A stretch of 64,000 nucleotides of DNA from Perognathus longimembris pacificus. Lineage: Eukaryota > Chordata > Mammalia > Rodentia > Heteromyidae. Positions 34,617 through 45,299 of the stretch are shown piece by piece (within the stretch, counting starts at the first letter, position 1; each line of letters begins with the position of its first letter). Where the stretch lies: positions 90,419,880 to 90,483,879 of the forward strand of contig NC_063162.1 of the NCBI RefSeq assembly GCF_023159225.1, written 5' to 3'. The notes under the pieces are model-generated. The model saw only the letters and a program-made list of their open reading frames with translations. It was not told the origin of the DNA and made no database searches. The translations under genes were made by a program, and so were the position numbers.

Positions 34617-34732
34617 GGGGTGGGGTATGAGGGACGAGGTAACAAACAGTACAAGTAATGTATCCAATGCCTAATGTATGAAACTGTAACCTCTCTGTAC
34701 ATCAGTTTGATAATAAAAATTTGAAAAAAAAA
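34617..34732 (+). mobile_element. 5'-truncated L1 3' UTR with TSD
   Basis: Perfect 14 bp TSD, TAAAACATTCTCTT, at 34603-34616 and 34733-34746. It ends in GATAATAAAAATTTGAAAAA, matching the minus copies at 29438 and 38643. Confidence 0.93.
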
Positions 34733-34829
34733 TAAAACATTCTCTTCTTAGACTAGCTCACAAAGAGAATGGTAAAGAAGTCTGATGAGTTAATAATAAC
34801 ATACTATTTAAAAAAATAGAACCTGCCTT

Positions 34830-34934
34830 GCTCTGGCAGCTTTTATCTGTAATCCTTGCTACTCTGGAAGATGGAAGATGGAAGACTGAGGTTTGAAGCC
34901 AGACCAGGCAGAAAAAGCTGAAGAGTTTCATCTG
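34830..34934 (+). mobile_element. B1-like SINE fragment
   Basis: TATCTGTAATCCTTGCTACT and GGTTTGAAGCCAGACCAGGC are B1. A short GGAAGAT triplication lies at 34867-34890. It is interrupted by the ID insertion at 34951. Confidence 0.75.
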
Positions 34935-34950
34935 AAAAATAACCAGGATA

Positions 34951-35039
34951 GGGCTGGGATGTAGCTCAGTGGCAAAGCGCTTGCCTAGCAAGTGTAACGT
35001 CCTGGGTTTGATCCCAGTACCAAAAAAAAAGAAAAGACA
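34951..35039 (+). mobile_element. ID SINE monomer with TSD
   Basis: GGGCTGGGATGTAGCTCAGT to CTGGGTTTGATCCCAGTACC plus poly(A). Perfect 16 bp TSD, AAAAATAACCAGGATA, at 34935-34950 and 35040-35055. Confidence 0.95.
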
Positions 35040-35117
35040 AAAAATAACCAGGATAAAGGCCATTGGAGATGTTGACCCAGAGATGCAGAGGTCAGGCCTC
35101 AGTACTTATATACCCCC

Positions 35118-35123
35118 TACACA

Positions 35124-35157
<34 letters not shown>

Positions 35158-35158
35158 A
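35118..35158. repeat. (CA)n microsatellite
   Basis: About 19 CA units with one TA. It is not clearly attached to a SINE tail. Confidence 0.95.
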
Positions 35159-35337
35159 GTAATTTGCTCAAAGATGGCATAGAAACCATTTTAAGTATCT
35201 GGAGTTTGGTGGATAATTCTATTCAGTGACTGATGATGGAAGTTAAATAGCTATCAGTCTAAAATAAACTATATAGAAATATACACTAGATACACGAAGG
35301 ACAAAACAACTAATTAGATCTTTCTCTGAGACTAAAA

Positions 35338-35414
35338 TTTCTTTCTTCCTTCCTCTTCCTTCCTTCCTATCTTCCTTCCTCTTCCTTCCCTCCCTCCCTC
35401 TCTCCATCTCCCTC

Positions 35415-35480
<66 letters not shown>

Positions 35481-35547
35481 TTCCTTCCTTCCTTCCTTCC
35501 TTCCCTCCCTCCCTCCCTCCCTCCCTCTCTCTTTCTTTCTTTCCTTT

Positions 35548-35619
<72 letters not shown>

Positions 35620-35644
35620 TCCTTCTTTCTTTCTTCTTTCATTT
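35338..35644. repeat. Compound TTCC/CCCT/CTTT pyrimidine array
   Basis: Blocks run TTCC, CCCT, CTTT (about 20 units), TTCC, CCCT, CTTT (about 25 units): the same order twice, suggesting a block duplication. It directly abuts the tail of the SINE at 35645. The [12 protein letters not shown] frame on minus is artefactual. Confidence 0.95.
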
Positions 35645-35880
35645 TTGTGCCAGTCCTGGGACAAGAACTCAGATTTGTTGGGGCACTGTCCCTGAGCTTT
35701 TGTGCTTAAGGCTAGTGCTCTACCAGTTTAAGCCACAACACCATTTCCAGCTTTGTGGTAGTTAATTGGAAATAAGAGTCTCATGGACTTTCCTGCCAAG
35801 GCTGGCTTTGAACTGTAATCCTCAGATCCAAGCCTCCTGAGTAGCTAAGTTTACAGGTATAAGCCACTGGTGCCCACTTA
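35645..35880 (-). mobile_element. B1-Geo SINE
   Basis: Antisense Geo (GTGCCAGTCCTGGGACAAG, AGGCTAGTGCTCTACCAG), linker (GTTAATTGGAAATAAGAG) and B1 (AGCCTCCTGAGTAGCTAAG). Confidence 0.87.
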
Positions 35881-36121
35881 TTAATAATTATTATTAATAT
35901 TAGAATTTCTTATTACTAATATTACTCTCATTATTAGCAGAGCTAAGGTTAGAACTCAGGGCCTCACACCTCTGTCACCAATCTGGAGTCTTCCCAGGAG
36001 AATGTGTTTCCTTGTCTTTTTCAGCTAAATGCTGTTTGCACTGTGTTGATTTCTTCACCAAATACAATAAATACTTGGGATGGGAAACTCCACAAAAAAG
36101 ACATTGATTTAAAATTTAATT

Positions 36122-36218
36122 CATGATGGTTCATACCTGTTATCACCAAATGTGGAATGCAAAAGGCAGAAGGCCAGCCTGAGCTACAAAGTAAAACCCT
36201 TCCTTGAAAAATGTTTTT
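36122..36218 (+). mobile_element. B1-like SINE fragment
   Basis: GATGGTTCATACCTGTTATC and AAGGCCAGCCTGAGCTACA resemble B1. The middle is decayed. Confidence 0.55.
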
Positions 36219-36239
36219 AATATATAAATAAATAATAAA

Positions 36240-36920
36240 GTATTTATTTTATTTTTTTCCATTTTACTTTTGCTTAACTGGTAGTTCTTTCCCCTAATAA
36301 TATTGTAAACACATTAGCTAACTTGTATTATTTCTAACTTAATGATGATATTGTTAGAAATACTTGATTGCTATCAACAGAGACCTATTAACTTTCTCAA
36401 TAACCAGCTTCATAAAACAACTGGCCAGCATCTACATTGCCCAGTGATTCTGGCTTTCTCATTTGGAAACTGCATTTAAGCACTCAGTGTTGAAAGATGA
36501 TTGACCACAAGAGATGCTGAAATCTAAAAATACATAACGCAGTTGATTCATAAAGCCAAGGTTGCTAATTGGGTAATAATTGTGCCTGCCTAGGAATGGG
36601 CTATCATAAATGTGACTAAGGCACCTCAGGATATTATAGACTCTTTCACCCATAAAGTATATTTCATTAAATTGGACATTGCTTAGCACATTTCATATAT
36701 TACAGTTGAAATGGTACTACTAGACTACCACAGAATTATTTTGAAGTCACTTATTCACATAGCACAAAAATCTAGGGATGCAAAATGAGTCATCACAATA
36801 AGAAAGTTAAAAGCTAATTAAAATTCAATAGTTCTATGACAAAATATTTCCCCCCTCATGGAAATATTAGAGATTTAATATTACTTTTCTTTATCAGTTA
36901 GCTGTTTTAATCTTAATCTA
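36240..36920. other. Repeat-free AT-rich block
   Basis: No repeat remnants. Homeodomain-type cores cluster at 36564-36582 (GCTAATTGGGTAATAATTG). Possible conserved noncoding sequence, by inference only. Confidence 0.25.
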
Positions 36921-36924
36921 CTCT

Positions 36925-37008
36925 AGCAGGCTGGCTTCCAACTGTGACCCTCAGATCTCAGCCTCATGATTAGCTAGGTTTACAGGCACCAGCCACCAGC
37001 ACCCAGCT
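36925..37008 (-). mobile_element. B1 SINE fragment
   Basis: Antisense B1: CAGGCTGGCTTCCAACTGTG, CAGATCTCAGCCTCATGA, ACCAGCACCCAGC. Confidence 0.8.
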
Positions 37009-37009
37009 C

Positions 37010-37900
37010 AAGTCACTTCCATAGGAACTACTCAAAACCTCCCCCAAAGAGTCACTGTTACTAGAATTAATAAGCTTCATATAAAAGACAAGAATATACT
37101 ACATATCTACTTACTAGTCTACCTTTTGCTGCTCTACTCTAATAAAATTCTTGTGACATAATCTGAGAAGTGATTTGACATGGTGACCAAAGACACACAT
37201 ATGGGGACAAATGTAAGGCATTGCTCCTTTTACTCAGAAGGCTCAGTCACAGAAGGCTTTAGGATGGTATGTGAGAGTCTACTTTGGATGCAGCAATTGC
37301 ATTTATTTCTCAGTGATGCTGAGGATAGCTGGATGGCCTGTGAGATTCAGTACTAGTGTCGGAATGACTCATGGGCCTAGGGCTGAGAGCAGCTGCCTGA
37401 TAAGAAACACTTTTTGAAAGTCTCCCAGAGGCTTCCCAGGCGTGTGAATAGCCACTGCATGTGCTGGGATACTGTCAAATGAGAATTTAAGGTGAAAAAG
37501 ACCCTATTTATCTTACCAGAAAAATGATCCGGGATGACTAGTACTTAGCTTCATCTATTGACTTTTTGAACTTTCAAACATTGAGTAGACTTCTTGGGCC
37601 CAGCTTTGCAATCTTTGGCTCTTTCTTCCAACCTTCTAAACACTATATTTTTATAAGATTAGTATTTCTCTGAGTGGAGATTGGAAAATGTCTTATTGAG
37701 AAGCATGTCCAGTAGCTTCTAACTTGGTGAAATGATACTTACTCTTGCTGAAAGTGTGAAACTCTTTTGATACTGGAGAAATATTGATTAATATGAGCAT
37801 ATTTTAAAATAGCTTTAAGGTTCACAAGTCAACTTTTAACCTTCATTTATGTAGCAGTCACAGAGCAAGATTCACAAGGAGGGACTTTTCTGTACTACTA
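37010..37900. other. Mostly unique sequence
   Basis: A short stretch at about 37115-37145 (CTGCTCTACTCTAATAAAA) matches 39078-39104 and may be a MaLR relic. No gene recognised. Confidence 0.4.
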
Positions 37901-37931
37901 CATCCTCTGTCTCTGTCACTGTCTGTCTCTG

Positions 37932-37966
<35 letters not shown>

Positions 37967-38040
37967 GTGCTACTGGGATGAAACACAGGCTTTGCATGTT
38001 CTAGAAAAGCACTGTGCCACTGAGATACCTCTCTGCCTGC
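37967..38040 (-). mobile_element. ID-like SINE fragment
   Basis: TACTGGGATGAAACACAGGC and CACTGTGCCACTGAGATACC are decayed antisense ID. A CTGT/CT array (37905-37966) sits at its tail. Confidence 0.6.
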
Positions 38041-38240
38041 TTTTCTTTTCTTCTTTCTTTCCTTTCTTTTCTTCATTTTATCTCCTTTCTCTCTTTTCCT
38101 TCCTTCCTTCTTTCCTTCCTCCTTCCCTCCCTCCCTCCCTCCCTTTCTCTCCTTCCTTCCTTCCTTCCTTCCTTCCTTCCTTCCTTCCTTCCTTCCTTTT
38201 TTCCTTCCTTCCTTCCTTTTTTCCTTCCTTCCTTCCTTTT
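38041..38240. repeat. TTCC/CCCT pyrimidine array
   Basis: About 200 bp of mixed TTCC, CTTT and CCCT units. It causes overlapping PSFLPSFL- and EGRKEGRK-type frames on both strands. Confidence 0.95.
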
Positions 38241-38642
38241 GTTGCTTGGGGGAAAAATCATTTACATTTAGAGGCTCATAGCAATCAACCAAACCAACCA
38301 CAGTGCAATGACAAGAAATATTCAAAGTATGTATTTATTTCCAGCATTTCACAGACACTTCCCCATGGTTATATAAAAGTCAGGAAATTGAGATGGGTTA
38401 TCCAGTGTATAGAATCTCTGGAAACTCCCATCATTGTGATCATCATTCTTCAGGTGACCTACTTCTTACGAGTTTAAGGAAAACAATTTCTGCCACTAAA
38501 AATACATCAAAAAAATTTACATGACCAGAATGGACAAGTGGGTTGATAACAATATGGACATTGATCATGTAATTTTCTTTTTATAAACATTGTATCAATT
38601 AAAATAACTATCATTCACCATTAAGTTACTTGTGTCATTCTT

Positions 38643-38866
38643 TTTTTTTTCAAATTTTTATTATCAAACTGATGTACAGAGAGGTTACAGTTTCATACAT
38701 TAGGCTTTGGATACATTTCTTGTACTGTTTGTTACCTTGTCCCTCATAACCCCCTCCCTCCTCCCCCTTTCCCTTCCCCCCCCCCCCCCAGGTGTTCAGT
38801 TCACTTTCACCAAACAGTTTTGCAAGTATTGCTTTTGTAGTTGTTTGTCTTTTTTTACCCTGAGTC
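38643..38866 (-). mobile_element. 5'-truncated L1 3' UTR with TSD
   Basis: Perfect 17 bp TSD, TTACTTGTGTCATTCTT, at 38626-38642 and 38867-38883. A C-run at 38777-38789 lies inside. Same subfamily as 29438-30078. Confidence 0.95.
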
Positions 38867-38904
38867 TTACTTGTGTCATTCTTAATACCAGAGAATTAAG
38901 ATCC

Positions 38905-39062
38905 TTCAAATCATGCACCCTTGTGGCTACTCAGGAAGCTGAGAATCATGGTTTGAAGGCATCCCGAGAAGAAAAATTTGTGAGACTCTTCTCTCCACTT
39001 GAACAGCAAAAATCTGAAAGAGAAAGTATGGTTCAAGTGATAGAACATGTCTATGCATTGAA
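38905..39062 (+). mobile_element. Degenerate B1-Geo SINE
   Basis: GGCTACTCAGGAAGCTGAGA begins a B1 part. GTATGGTTCAAGTGATAGAA is Geo. The 3' part is lost. Confidence 0.7.
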
Positions 39063-39064
39063 TA

Positions 39065-39240
39065 CTACAGTAGTCTACTTTTTGTTGCTCTATACTCTAA
39101 TAAAATTCTTGAGATTAGGTGTCTTATAAAGAAAAGAGGTTTATTTGGTTTAAGACTGCATCTGGAGGCTCAGAATCCAAGACTGGGCAGATGCTTTGGT
39201 GGGCCTCATAACAGTGGGCCTCATAGTAGTGAGAATGCAT
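39065..39240 (-). mobile_element. MaLR-type LTR fragment
   Basis: TTTTTGTTGCTCTATACTCT and TATAAAGAAAAGAGGTTTAT match the reverse complement of the conserved MaLR 3' end (TATAGCAGC ... CTTTATAAATTACC pattern). The 5' part is missing. Confidence 0.55.
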
Positions 39241-39284
39241 GAAGAGATGATCACGTGGCGAGACATCCTTCGATTGTCTGTGGC

Positions 39285-39465
39285 AGTGGTTGAAGTGGAG
39301 TACTACTTGCTTAACAAGTATGATGTGCTGAGTTCAAACAGAAATGGCGCTGTGGCTCAAGTGGTGGAGGGCTAGCCTTGAGCAAAAGAAGCACAGGGAC
39401 AGTGTACAGGCCCTAAGTCCAAGTCCTAGCACTCGCCAAAAAAAAAAAAAAAAAAAAAGAAAAAG
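39285..39465 (+). mobile_element. Older IDL-Geo SINE, IDL degraded
   Basis: The IDL remnant (TACTTGCTTAACAAGTATG, CTGAGTTCAAAC) is followed by a good Geo (GCGCTGTGGCTCAAGTGGTG) and a poly(A) of about 20. Confidence 0.75.
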
Positions 39466-39559
39466 GGTACTGAAATTAAAAACAGTGACCATGCAAAATA
39501 AACCAGAGGTTGAAAAAAAAGGAAGACAAACTGAAAAAAAAGAAAACCAAAACAACAAC

Positions 39560-40510
39560 ATATCATGTAGATCATTATATTAGCATCATTTTATATGGTC
39601 ATATGTACATAGCTATTGGCTATAGTGAACCTCTGCTAGGACTACCCTACACATATAATAATTATTACCAATGAGGGAAACCTCACAAGGAAACCTCACT
39701 GGGTCTAGATTACTTCATTTAACCTATTTATCCCCCCAAATCTTTCCATTCTTTACAAATGGGGCAATGTCATTCTTTCTGAAGGAAGCATAGAATTCCA
39801 TTGTGGATTCCATAGAATCCACATTGTCTTGATCCATTCGTCTACTGATGGGCATATGGGTTGATTCCATATCTTAGCTATGGTCAATATTGCTGCAATG
39901 AACATAGTTGTGCTGGTAGCTTTAGTGTGGCCTTGTGTCTGATCATTTGGGTAAATGCCTGGGAGTGGGATTGCTGGGTCACAGGGAGCTCTATGTTTAG
40001 TCTTTTTTTTTTTTGCCAGTCCTGGGCCTTGAACTCAGGGCCTGAGTACTGTCCCTGGTTTCTTTTTGCTCAAGGCAAGCACTCTGCCACTTGGGCCACA
40101 ACGCTACTTCTGGCCGTTTTCTATGTATGTGGTGCTGGGGAATCGAACCCAGGGCTTCATGTATAGGAGGCAAGCACTCTTGCCACTAGGCTATATCCCA
40201 GCCCCTCTATGTTTAGTCTTTTGAGGAACCTTCATACTGCTTTCCAGAGTGATTGAGCAAGTTTACATTGCCACCAACAGTGTAGTAGTGTTCCCTTTTG
40301 GCCAGATCCCTGCCAGCATCTATTACTGTTTGTTGTTTGGATAATGGCCATTCTTACTGGGGTGAGGTAGAATCTCAATATAGTTTTGATTTGCATTTCT
40401 TTTATGTCCAGAAATGTTAAATAGTTCTTCATGTTTCTATTAGCCATTCTTATTTCCTCTTCAAAGAAGACTCTTTTTAATTCTTTAGCCTAATTATCAA
40501 TGGCATGGTT
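39560..40510 (-). mobile_element. L1 ORF2 C-terminal fragment, split by a SINE
   Basis: 39565-40004 is antisense L1 that aligns with 29868-30010 and continues upstream (GGGAGTGGGATTGCTGGGTC). It resumes at 40205 (AGTCTTTTGAGGAACC) and ends near 40510. An IDL-Geo at 40007-40204 interrupts it. Confidence 0.88.
40007..40204 (-). mobile_element. IDL-Geo SINE with TSD, nested in L1
   Basis: Perfect 18 bp TSD, CTCTATGTTTAGTCTTTT, at 39989-40006 and 40205-40222. The target is the same L1 segment that is disrupted by the 84 bp insertion at 24854. Confidence 0.96.
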
Positions 40511-40895
40511 GTTCAGAATGGAAGGAAGAGCAAAATCATTTTGTACAGAAATGTGGATATATGGACTAGAGGAAATGTGGCCAGAAAACAGCCTACTATA
40601 CCTGATTACCAAAGTCAATGTCTCAGTTGACAGGGCAGGTAGACATTTGATCTCAGGCATGAGACACTGCAAATGCCCAAGGTTAAGAGTATATCACACA
40701 TTTGGAAAACACCCTGCACAACATATAACACTGTACAATATATAACTTTTTTGAGAAGATAATGAAGGTATGTCAAATAATCCAAAACTTTTATGTCATT
40801 CCCATCATAGCTTATGCCTCACTCCTACAGTCACTGTTTATACTTGGTATGCTGTTCTGAAAGACTTATTGTGATAGGCTGATTGGGGAAAGTGA

Positions 40896-41108
40896 ACCAG
40901 GTGCTGGTGGCTCCTGTCTGTTATCCTAGCTATTGAGTAGGCTGAGATGTGAGGATTGAGGTTCAAAGCCACCCCTAGCAGACAAAACAGTGAGTCTTAT
41001 CTCAATTAGCCAGAAAAAGCTGTAAGCAAAGGTGTGGCTCGAGGGGTGGAATACCAGCCTTGAGTGAAAAAGCTGAGGGACAGTGCCCAAACCCTGGGTT
41101 CAAGCCCC

Positions 41109-41112
<4 letters not shown>
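40896..41112 (+). mobile_element. B1-Geo SINE
   Basis: GGTGCTGGTGGCTCCTGTCT begins the B1 half. The Geo half ends in GGGTTCAAGCCCCAGTAACA, where the CA array starts. Confidence 0.87.
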
Positions 41113-41161
<49 letters not shown>

Positions 41162-41166
41162 ACACG
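41108..41166. repeat. (CA)n microsatellite at a SINE tail
   Basis: About 27 CA units continuous with the Geo tail. Confidence 0.95.
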
Positions 41167-41169
41167 ATA

Positions 41170-42640
41170 TTCTTTTGAGCAAGTACTATTTGCAAAGGGC
41201 CTTATGTAAAAAAAGTAGATAGATTTGTGTATGTGCATGTATGCATGTATGCATATATAGATAGATAGTGAAATGGTAGAGATGGGTCCTGATGCTTTGA
41301 CAGAAAAAAGGAAGAAAGCTTCATCCACGTGAATCTGGAAGATGGCAAGACTGAAATGATGATGAAATGAAAGATACATTCTGCCTCTCTGTTATCATCT
41401 TTCTACAATATTTTTCAAAGTGTCAGATTATGTTTGGAGAAACTACTAGAAATAAACAAGATCACGTTTTTTTCTCCCCAAAGCAATGTAAACAGCGATT
41501 GGCCAAAGATCTTTTTAATGTTATTTAAATTCTAGTGACATTATCTACAATTTATAGCTTGGTAAGCTTCTCAGGAGCATGATGTATGTAAAAATAGATA
41601 AATAACAGAATTAATAGCATTTATTTTGTCTCATTCAAAGAATTCTATTATTTTTTGCTATAAATAACACTGGTCATTAATACTTGTCGACACACTGTAA
41701 GTACTTTTTAATTTTATCTTGTTATGGCAAACAGTACAAAATGTAGCTTCCTGCCTCTTTCCTTCCAGGTAAAGAATCTCTAGGTTAAAAAAAAAATCTC
41801 TAGGTTAAAGAGCTTTATCTCCTACACATATGCCTGTCTTTGTGTACTGCAAGTGGACGATTTCTCTCGCTTTTAAGTGTTTCTCTTGGACAATGATCAA
41901 TTTTTTGTGAGCGGTGTTTTATCTTTTAATTTGTTTTAACTGCTTGAAATGGACCAGCTGCAGAGTGGGAAGTATGTTGATGTTTATCTGAAGTCTTATC
42001 TTTATTAAATCACTTGTATTATTATACTACGTAAACAGCTTAATAAACCTGGTGAATACTTATCTAACTGGAGTCAGTAAGTCTATTGAGCCAGCTAATT
42101 TACTCTTAATTTTCTGAGAAAAAAAAAAAAAGACAAAACCTTCTGTATCAGTTGAGTCACTGGGGAAATTAAGTCTTCAGTTATCAACCTGTTACCAAGT
42201 CCCAAGTCCCCCCATGAGTATTGGAAGAGCTTTCCATTCTTCTTTTTCTGCAGATGCCCAGTGGGATCGACAGTGACCTTCCTATTTACCCACTTCACAA
42301 GTGTAAGCACAGACAGGAAGTTTCTTTACAACCTCTCCTCCACCACCCGGATCACTTTGAGCTGTCCTTTGTCCTTCCAAAGGATATTATCAAGAGATTA
42401 CTGTGCTTTCCTACAATATTTACATTCATATTTATAATAGAAGAACGAGACCAGCCTTTTCCAAGTCCAAGTATGTGGAAGATTTGCAATGTTCTTCATG
42501 ATCTAGAAGCTGTATTGTCCAATATGGTGGCTACTAGCCATAGTAACATTTAAATAAAACAAAATGTATTTAAAATTCAGTTACACTAGCCATGTTTCAA
42601 GAACTCAGGCTATTAGTAGCTAGTGGCTGCCTATTTGTAC
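41170..42640. other. Unique sequence
   Basis: A short GATA-like and ATGC-rich run lies at 41230-41270. Direct repeats of 15 bp lie at 41775-41789 and 41795-41809. No gene recognised; opposing frames at 42095-42553 show no family features. Confidence 0.4.
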
Positions 42641-42661
42641 ATTATAAGAATAGAATATTTC

Positions 42662-42868
42662 TGGCGCTGGGAATGTGGCTTAGCAGTAGAGTGCTTGCTT
42701 GCACAAAGCCCTAGGTTCGATTCTTCAGCACTACATAACAGAAAAAGTCAGAACTGGTGCTGTTGGTTCAAGTGGCAGAGTGTTATTCTTGAGCAAAAAG
42801 AAGCCAGTGACAGTACTCACACCCTGAGTCCAAGCCCCAGGACTGGCAAATAATAATAAACAAACAAA
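42662..42868 (+). mobile_element. IDL-Geo SINE with TSD
   Basis: IDL (GCGCTGGGAATGTGGCTTAG, TAGGTTCGATTCTTCAGCAC) then Geo, with (AATA)n tail. Perfect 16 bp TSD, AAGAATAGAATATTTC, at 42646-42661 and 42869-42884. Confidence 0.95.
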
Positions 42869-43044
42869 AAGAATAGAATATTTCCATCAGTACAGGAAGT
42901 TAAATAACAGAAAATGATTTTAATACTCTTCCTCCAGCTTGTTTACATTTTGATGTTATCCTTTCTATGTATATTTTAATGTGCTTTTTAATTCTTATTT
43001 CTAGGCAAAAGAAGTGTATGCATATATTATATTAATATAATAAA

Positions 43045-43200
43045 GGCTGGTGTTCTACCACTTGAGGCATACCTCTACTTCTGGGTTTTTTGCTGAATCT
43101 CTCAGTTTTACCTACCCAGGTTAGCTCTGAACAGATTACCTTAGATCTCTACCCCACCTCCTAAAGTAGTTATGATTACAGAGGTCAGCCACCAGTGACT
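43045..43200 (-). mobile_element. Degenerate B1-Geo SINE
   Basis: TGTTCTACCACTTGAGGCAT (Geo), CCTACCCAGGTTAGCTCTGA and AGTTATGATTACAGAGGTCA (B1). Confidence 0.7.
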
Positions 43201-43960
43201 TCCTCTGTTAATTATGAATATGGAAGCCTTGTTTTTCCCTTTCATTCCATTCCCTCAGCCTTGGAATAAACTAGTGTGCTGAATTAGAACCCTTCTCCCA
43301 CTGGTGATTTCAAACTGCACTCTTTCCTAAGCTAGAATACACTCATTGAAGAACAGTAACTTTCAAGCATTTTGTGTTCACAACAATCTCAATTAAATCT
43401 TTCACTCAACCTTTTAATTTAAAATTACAAGCCGGTTGCTAGCTTCCTTAGTATTCCACCACAGAGTGGTCTCAGATTATTTGGTATTTTTTTGCTTGAG
43501 TATTTATTTAGGCATATTTGATTTCATATTAAAGATATTACCTCTCTCAGAAATAGCCAGTGATATGAATGGGTGAACAATATAGATAAAAGTAATGGAT
43601 CAAAGTGATTATTTAACTCAACAAGGATGTCCTCCTGATTCCTCACTGCCACACACACACATAGTCAAATCAAAATCAAGGCCCTGTAAATCAGATGCTG
43701 CTAAACCTAAAGGCCTCTGTACTCTTCTTTCCAGACACTGTTTACTTCAAAGACCAAGAACAATTGTGGGGATTAAAGGTATAAGATACTGAAATCTTTC
43801 AGTGAAGAGTGAGAGTTGATAACATTATCATAGTTTTAAGTCGTGTTTTTTACATTAGTTTTCACTCTGCTGGGAGTCCATACTTTCCTAAGAGGTAGAA
43901 AGTGCTTCAAGAGAATCCCTTTGCCTTCTTCAAAAACATTTTTTTAAGAAGTCACTTCCT
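43201..43960. other. Unique sequence
   Basis: No gene or repeat recognised. Confidence 0.4.
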
Positions 43961-43967
43961 TATTTTT

Positions 43968-44075
43968 CTGGCAGTGCTGAGGATTGAACTCAGAGCTTCC
44001 TCAGTTCCCCCATCCTTGGAATAAACTGCTGTCCTAGCATGCGCTCCAGCACTTGAGCTACGCCTAGGTACCACT
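43968..44075 (-). mobile_element. ID-like SINE fragment
   Basis: GCAGTGCTGAGGATTGAACT and CACTTGAGCTACGCC flank an internal insertion that includes CCATCCTTGGAATAAACT. That insertion closely matches 43257-43273 (TTGGAATAAACT), suggesting a local copy. Confidence 0.5.
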
Positions 44076-44089
44076 TGATCTTTTCTTGT

Positions 44090-44318
44090 ACCAGTCCTGG
44101 GGCTTAAACTCAACACCTGGGCATTCTCTTAGATCATTTGCTCCAGGTTAGGGATCTACTACTTAAACCATAGTTCCACTTCCCACTTTTGGGTGGTTTA
44201 TCGGAGCTAAGTCTCACAGCTTTTCCTTCCTGGGCTGACTTCAAACCGTGATTCTCAGATCTCAAGCTTCTCTTGTGGCTAGGATTACAAGGAGGAGACA
44301 CTGGCACCAGGCTCACTT
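44090..44318 (-). mobile_element. B1-Geo SINE
   Basis: Antisense Geo (CCAGTCCTGGGGCTTAAACT) through the GGTTTATCGGAGCTAAG linker to B1 (GGCTAGGATTACAAGGAGGA). Confidence 0.82.
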
Positions 44319-44595
44319 GCTTATTTTTAATGTTTAGTCACTCCAGTTGTTGTGGTATCCTGGTGAGACTCTGTTTCCTACTTGTGATCATACAAGTACC
44401 AGGTGAGCTTTCTAACCTGACTCTGAGGGTGATCTGAAGAACATGCTGAGTTTACCCCTAGTGTGTTCATTGACTGCTATGTGGTGGCCATATTGGAAGT
44501 AATCTGTCCACTCAACCAGAGGCTGATTGTGTGTGCCATAATTCAATAGGACTACTGTGTATGTTAAACAGAACAGAGGAAAGAAGCCATCAAAA

Positions 44596-44736
44596 TACAG
44601 TGTGTCCTAATCAATGTCACTCTTTTCAACACTCTCACCCCCATCCCAAACCTTCCATCATTTTTCGTAATTATTAGGATATGTATTGAATCTTTGCCAT
44701 TTAATAAAGCAGTCTAAGTATTTAAAAAGAAAAAAA
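44596..44736 (+). pseudogene. Orphan processed retrocopy of an mRNA 3' end
   Basis: A 141 bp insert with a perfect 17 bp TSD, GAAAGAAGCCATCAAAA, at 44579-44595 and 44737-44753. It ends with TTTAATAAAGCAGTCTAAG (canonical AATAAA at about 44703-44708) and an A-rich tail, the hallmarks of L1-mediated retroposition. It does not look like any SINE or L1 3' end in this window. I could not identify the parent transcript. No coding frame is expected in so short a 3' UTR piece. Confidence 0.82.
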
Positions 44737-44753
44737 GAAAGAAGCCATCAAAA

Positions 44754-45200
44754 CACTGGTCGACACAAGCCAAAGACTCCCTGGGGACACTAGATACTGC
44801 TTGATGTAGAGACAGAACTTCCCTTGAGATTTGGAGGGAACTTGTCCCTAGGATACCTTCATTTGGGTCTTTTGATGTTTAGATTTATTTAACAAAAAGA
44901 AAAGCAAAAAACAAAATTAGTTTTGTTGTTTTTATTTCAAGTCATCCAATTTCTGTTATTTCCTTAATGCCTACCTAGAAAACTAAAAGGGAAAGGTTTT
45001 AACATAGGACTTAGCACATAGCTAACCACTTCATAAATGATCATTTTTTGAAATTATTCTGGATTCTCCTCAAAAGTATCTTTTATGTCTTCCCTTCTTA
45101 TCATACATATTTTGTGCTGTACAAGGAAAGTTAAATGATACATTGTGATACTGACTGTTTCGTAAGCTTCAGGGCCATTTTAATTATTTAAAAACAATTC
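44754..45200. other. Unique sequence
   Basis: No gene or repeat recognised. Confidence 0.4.
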
Positions 45201-45204
45201 CTAA

Positions 45205-45296
45205 TTATGTAGCCCAGACTGGCCTTGAACTGTTGATTCTCCTGCCTTGTTCTCTTAAATGCTGAGATTACAGACATGTGCTATCATCTCAGGCTA
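45205..45296 (-). mobile_element. B1 SINE fragment
   Basis: TATGTAGCCCAGACTGGCCT and GCTGAGATTACAGACATGTG are antisense canonical B1, without Geo. Confidence 0.78.
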
Positions 45297-45299
45297 GTG

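Noticed and set aside
41108..41166. CRISPR-like or other regularly spaced array
   Set aside because: All regular arrays in the window are simple microsatellites without spacers; the sequence is mammalian.
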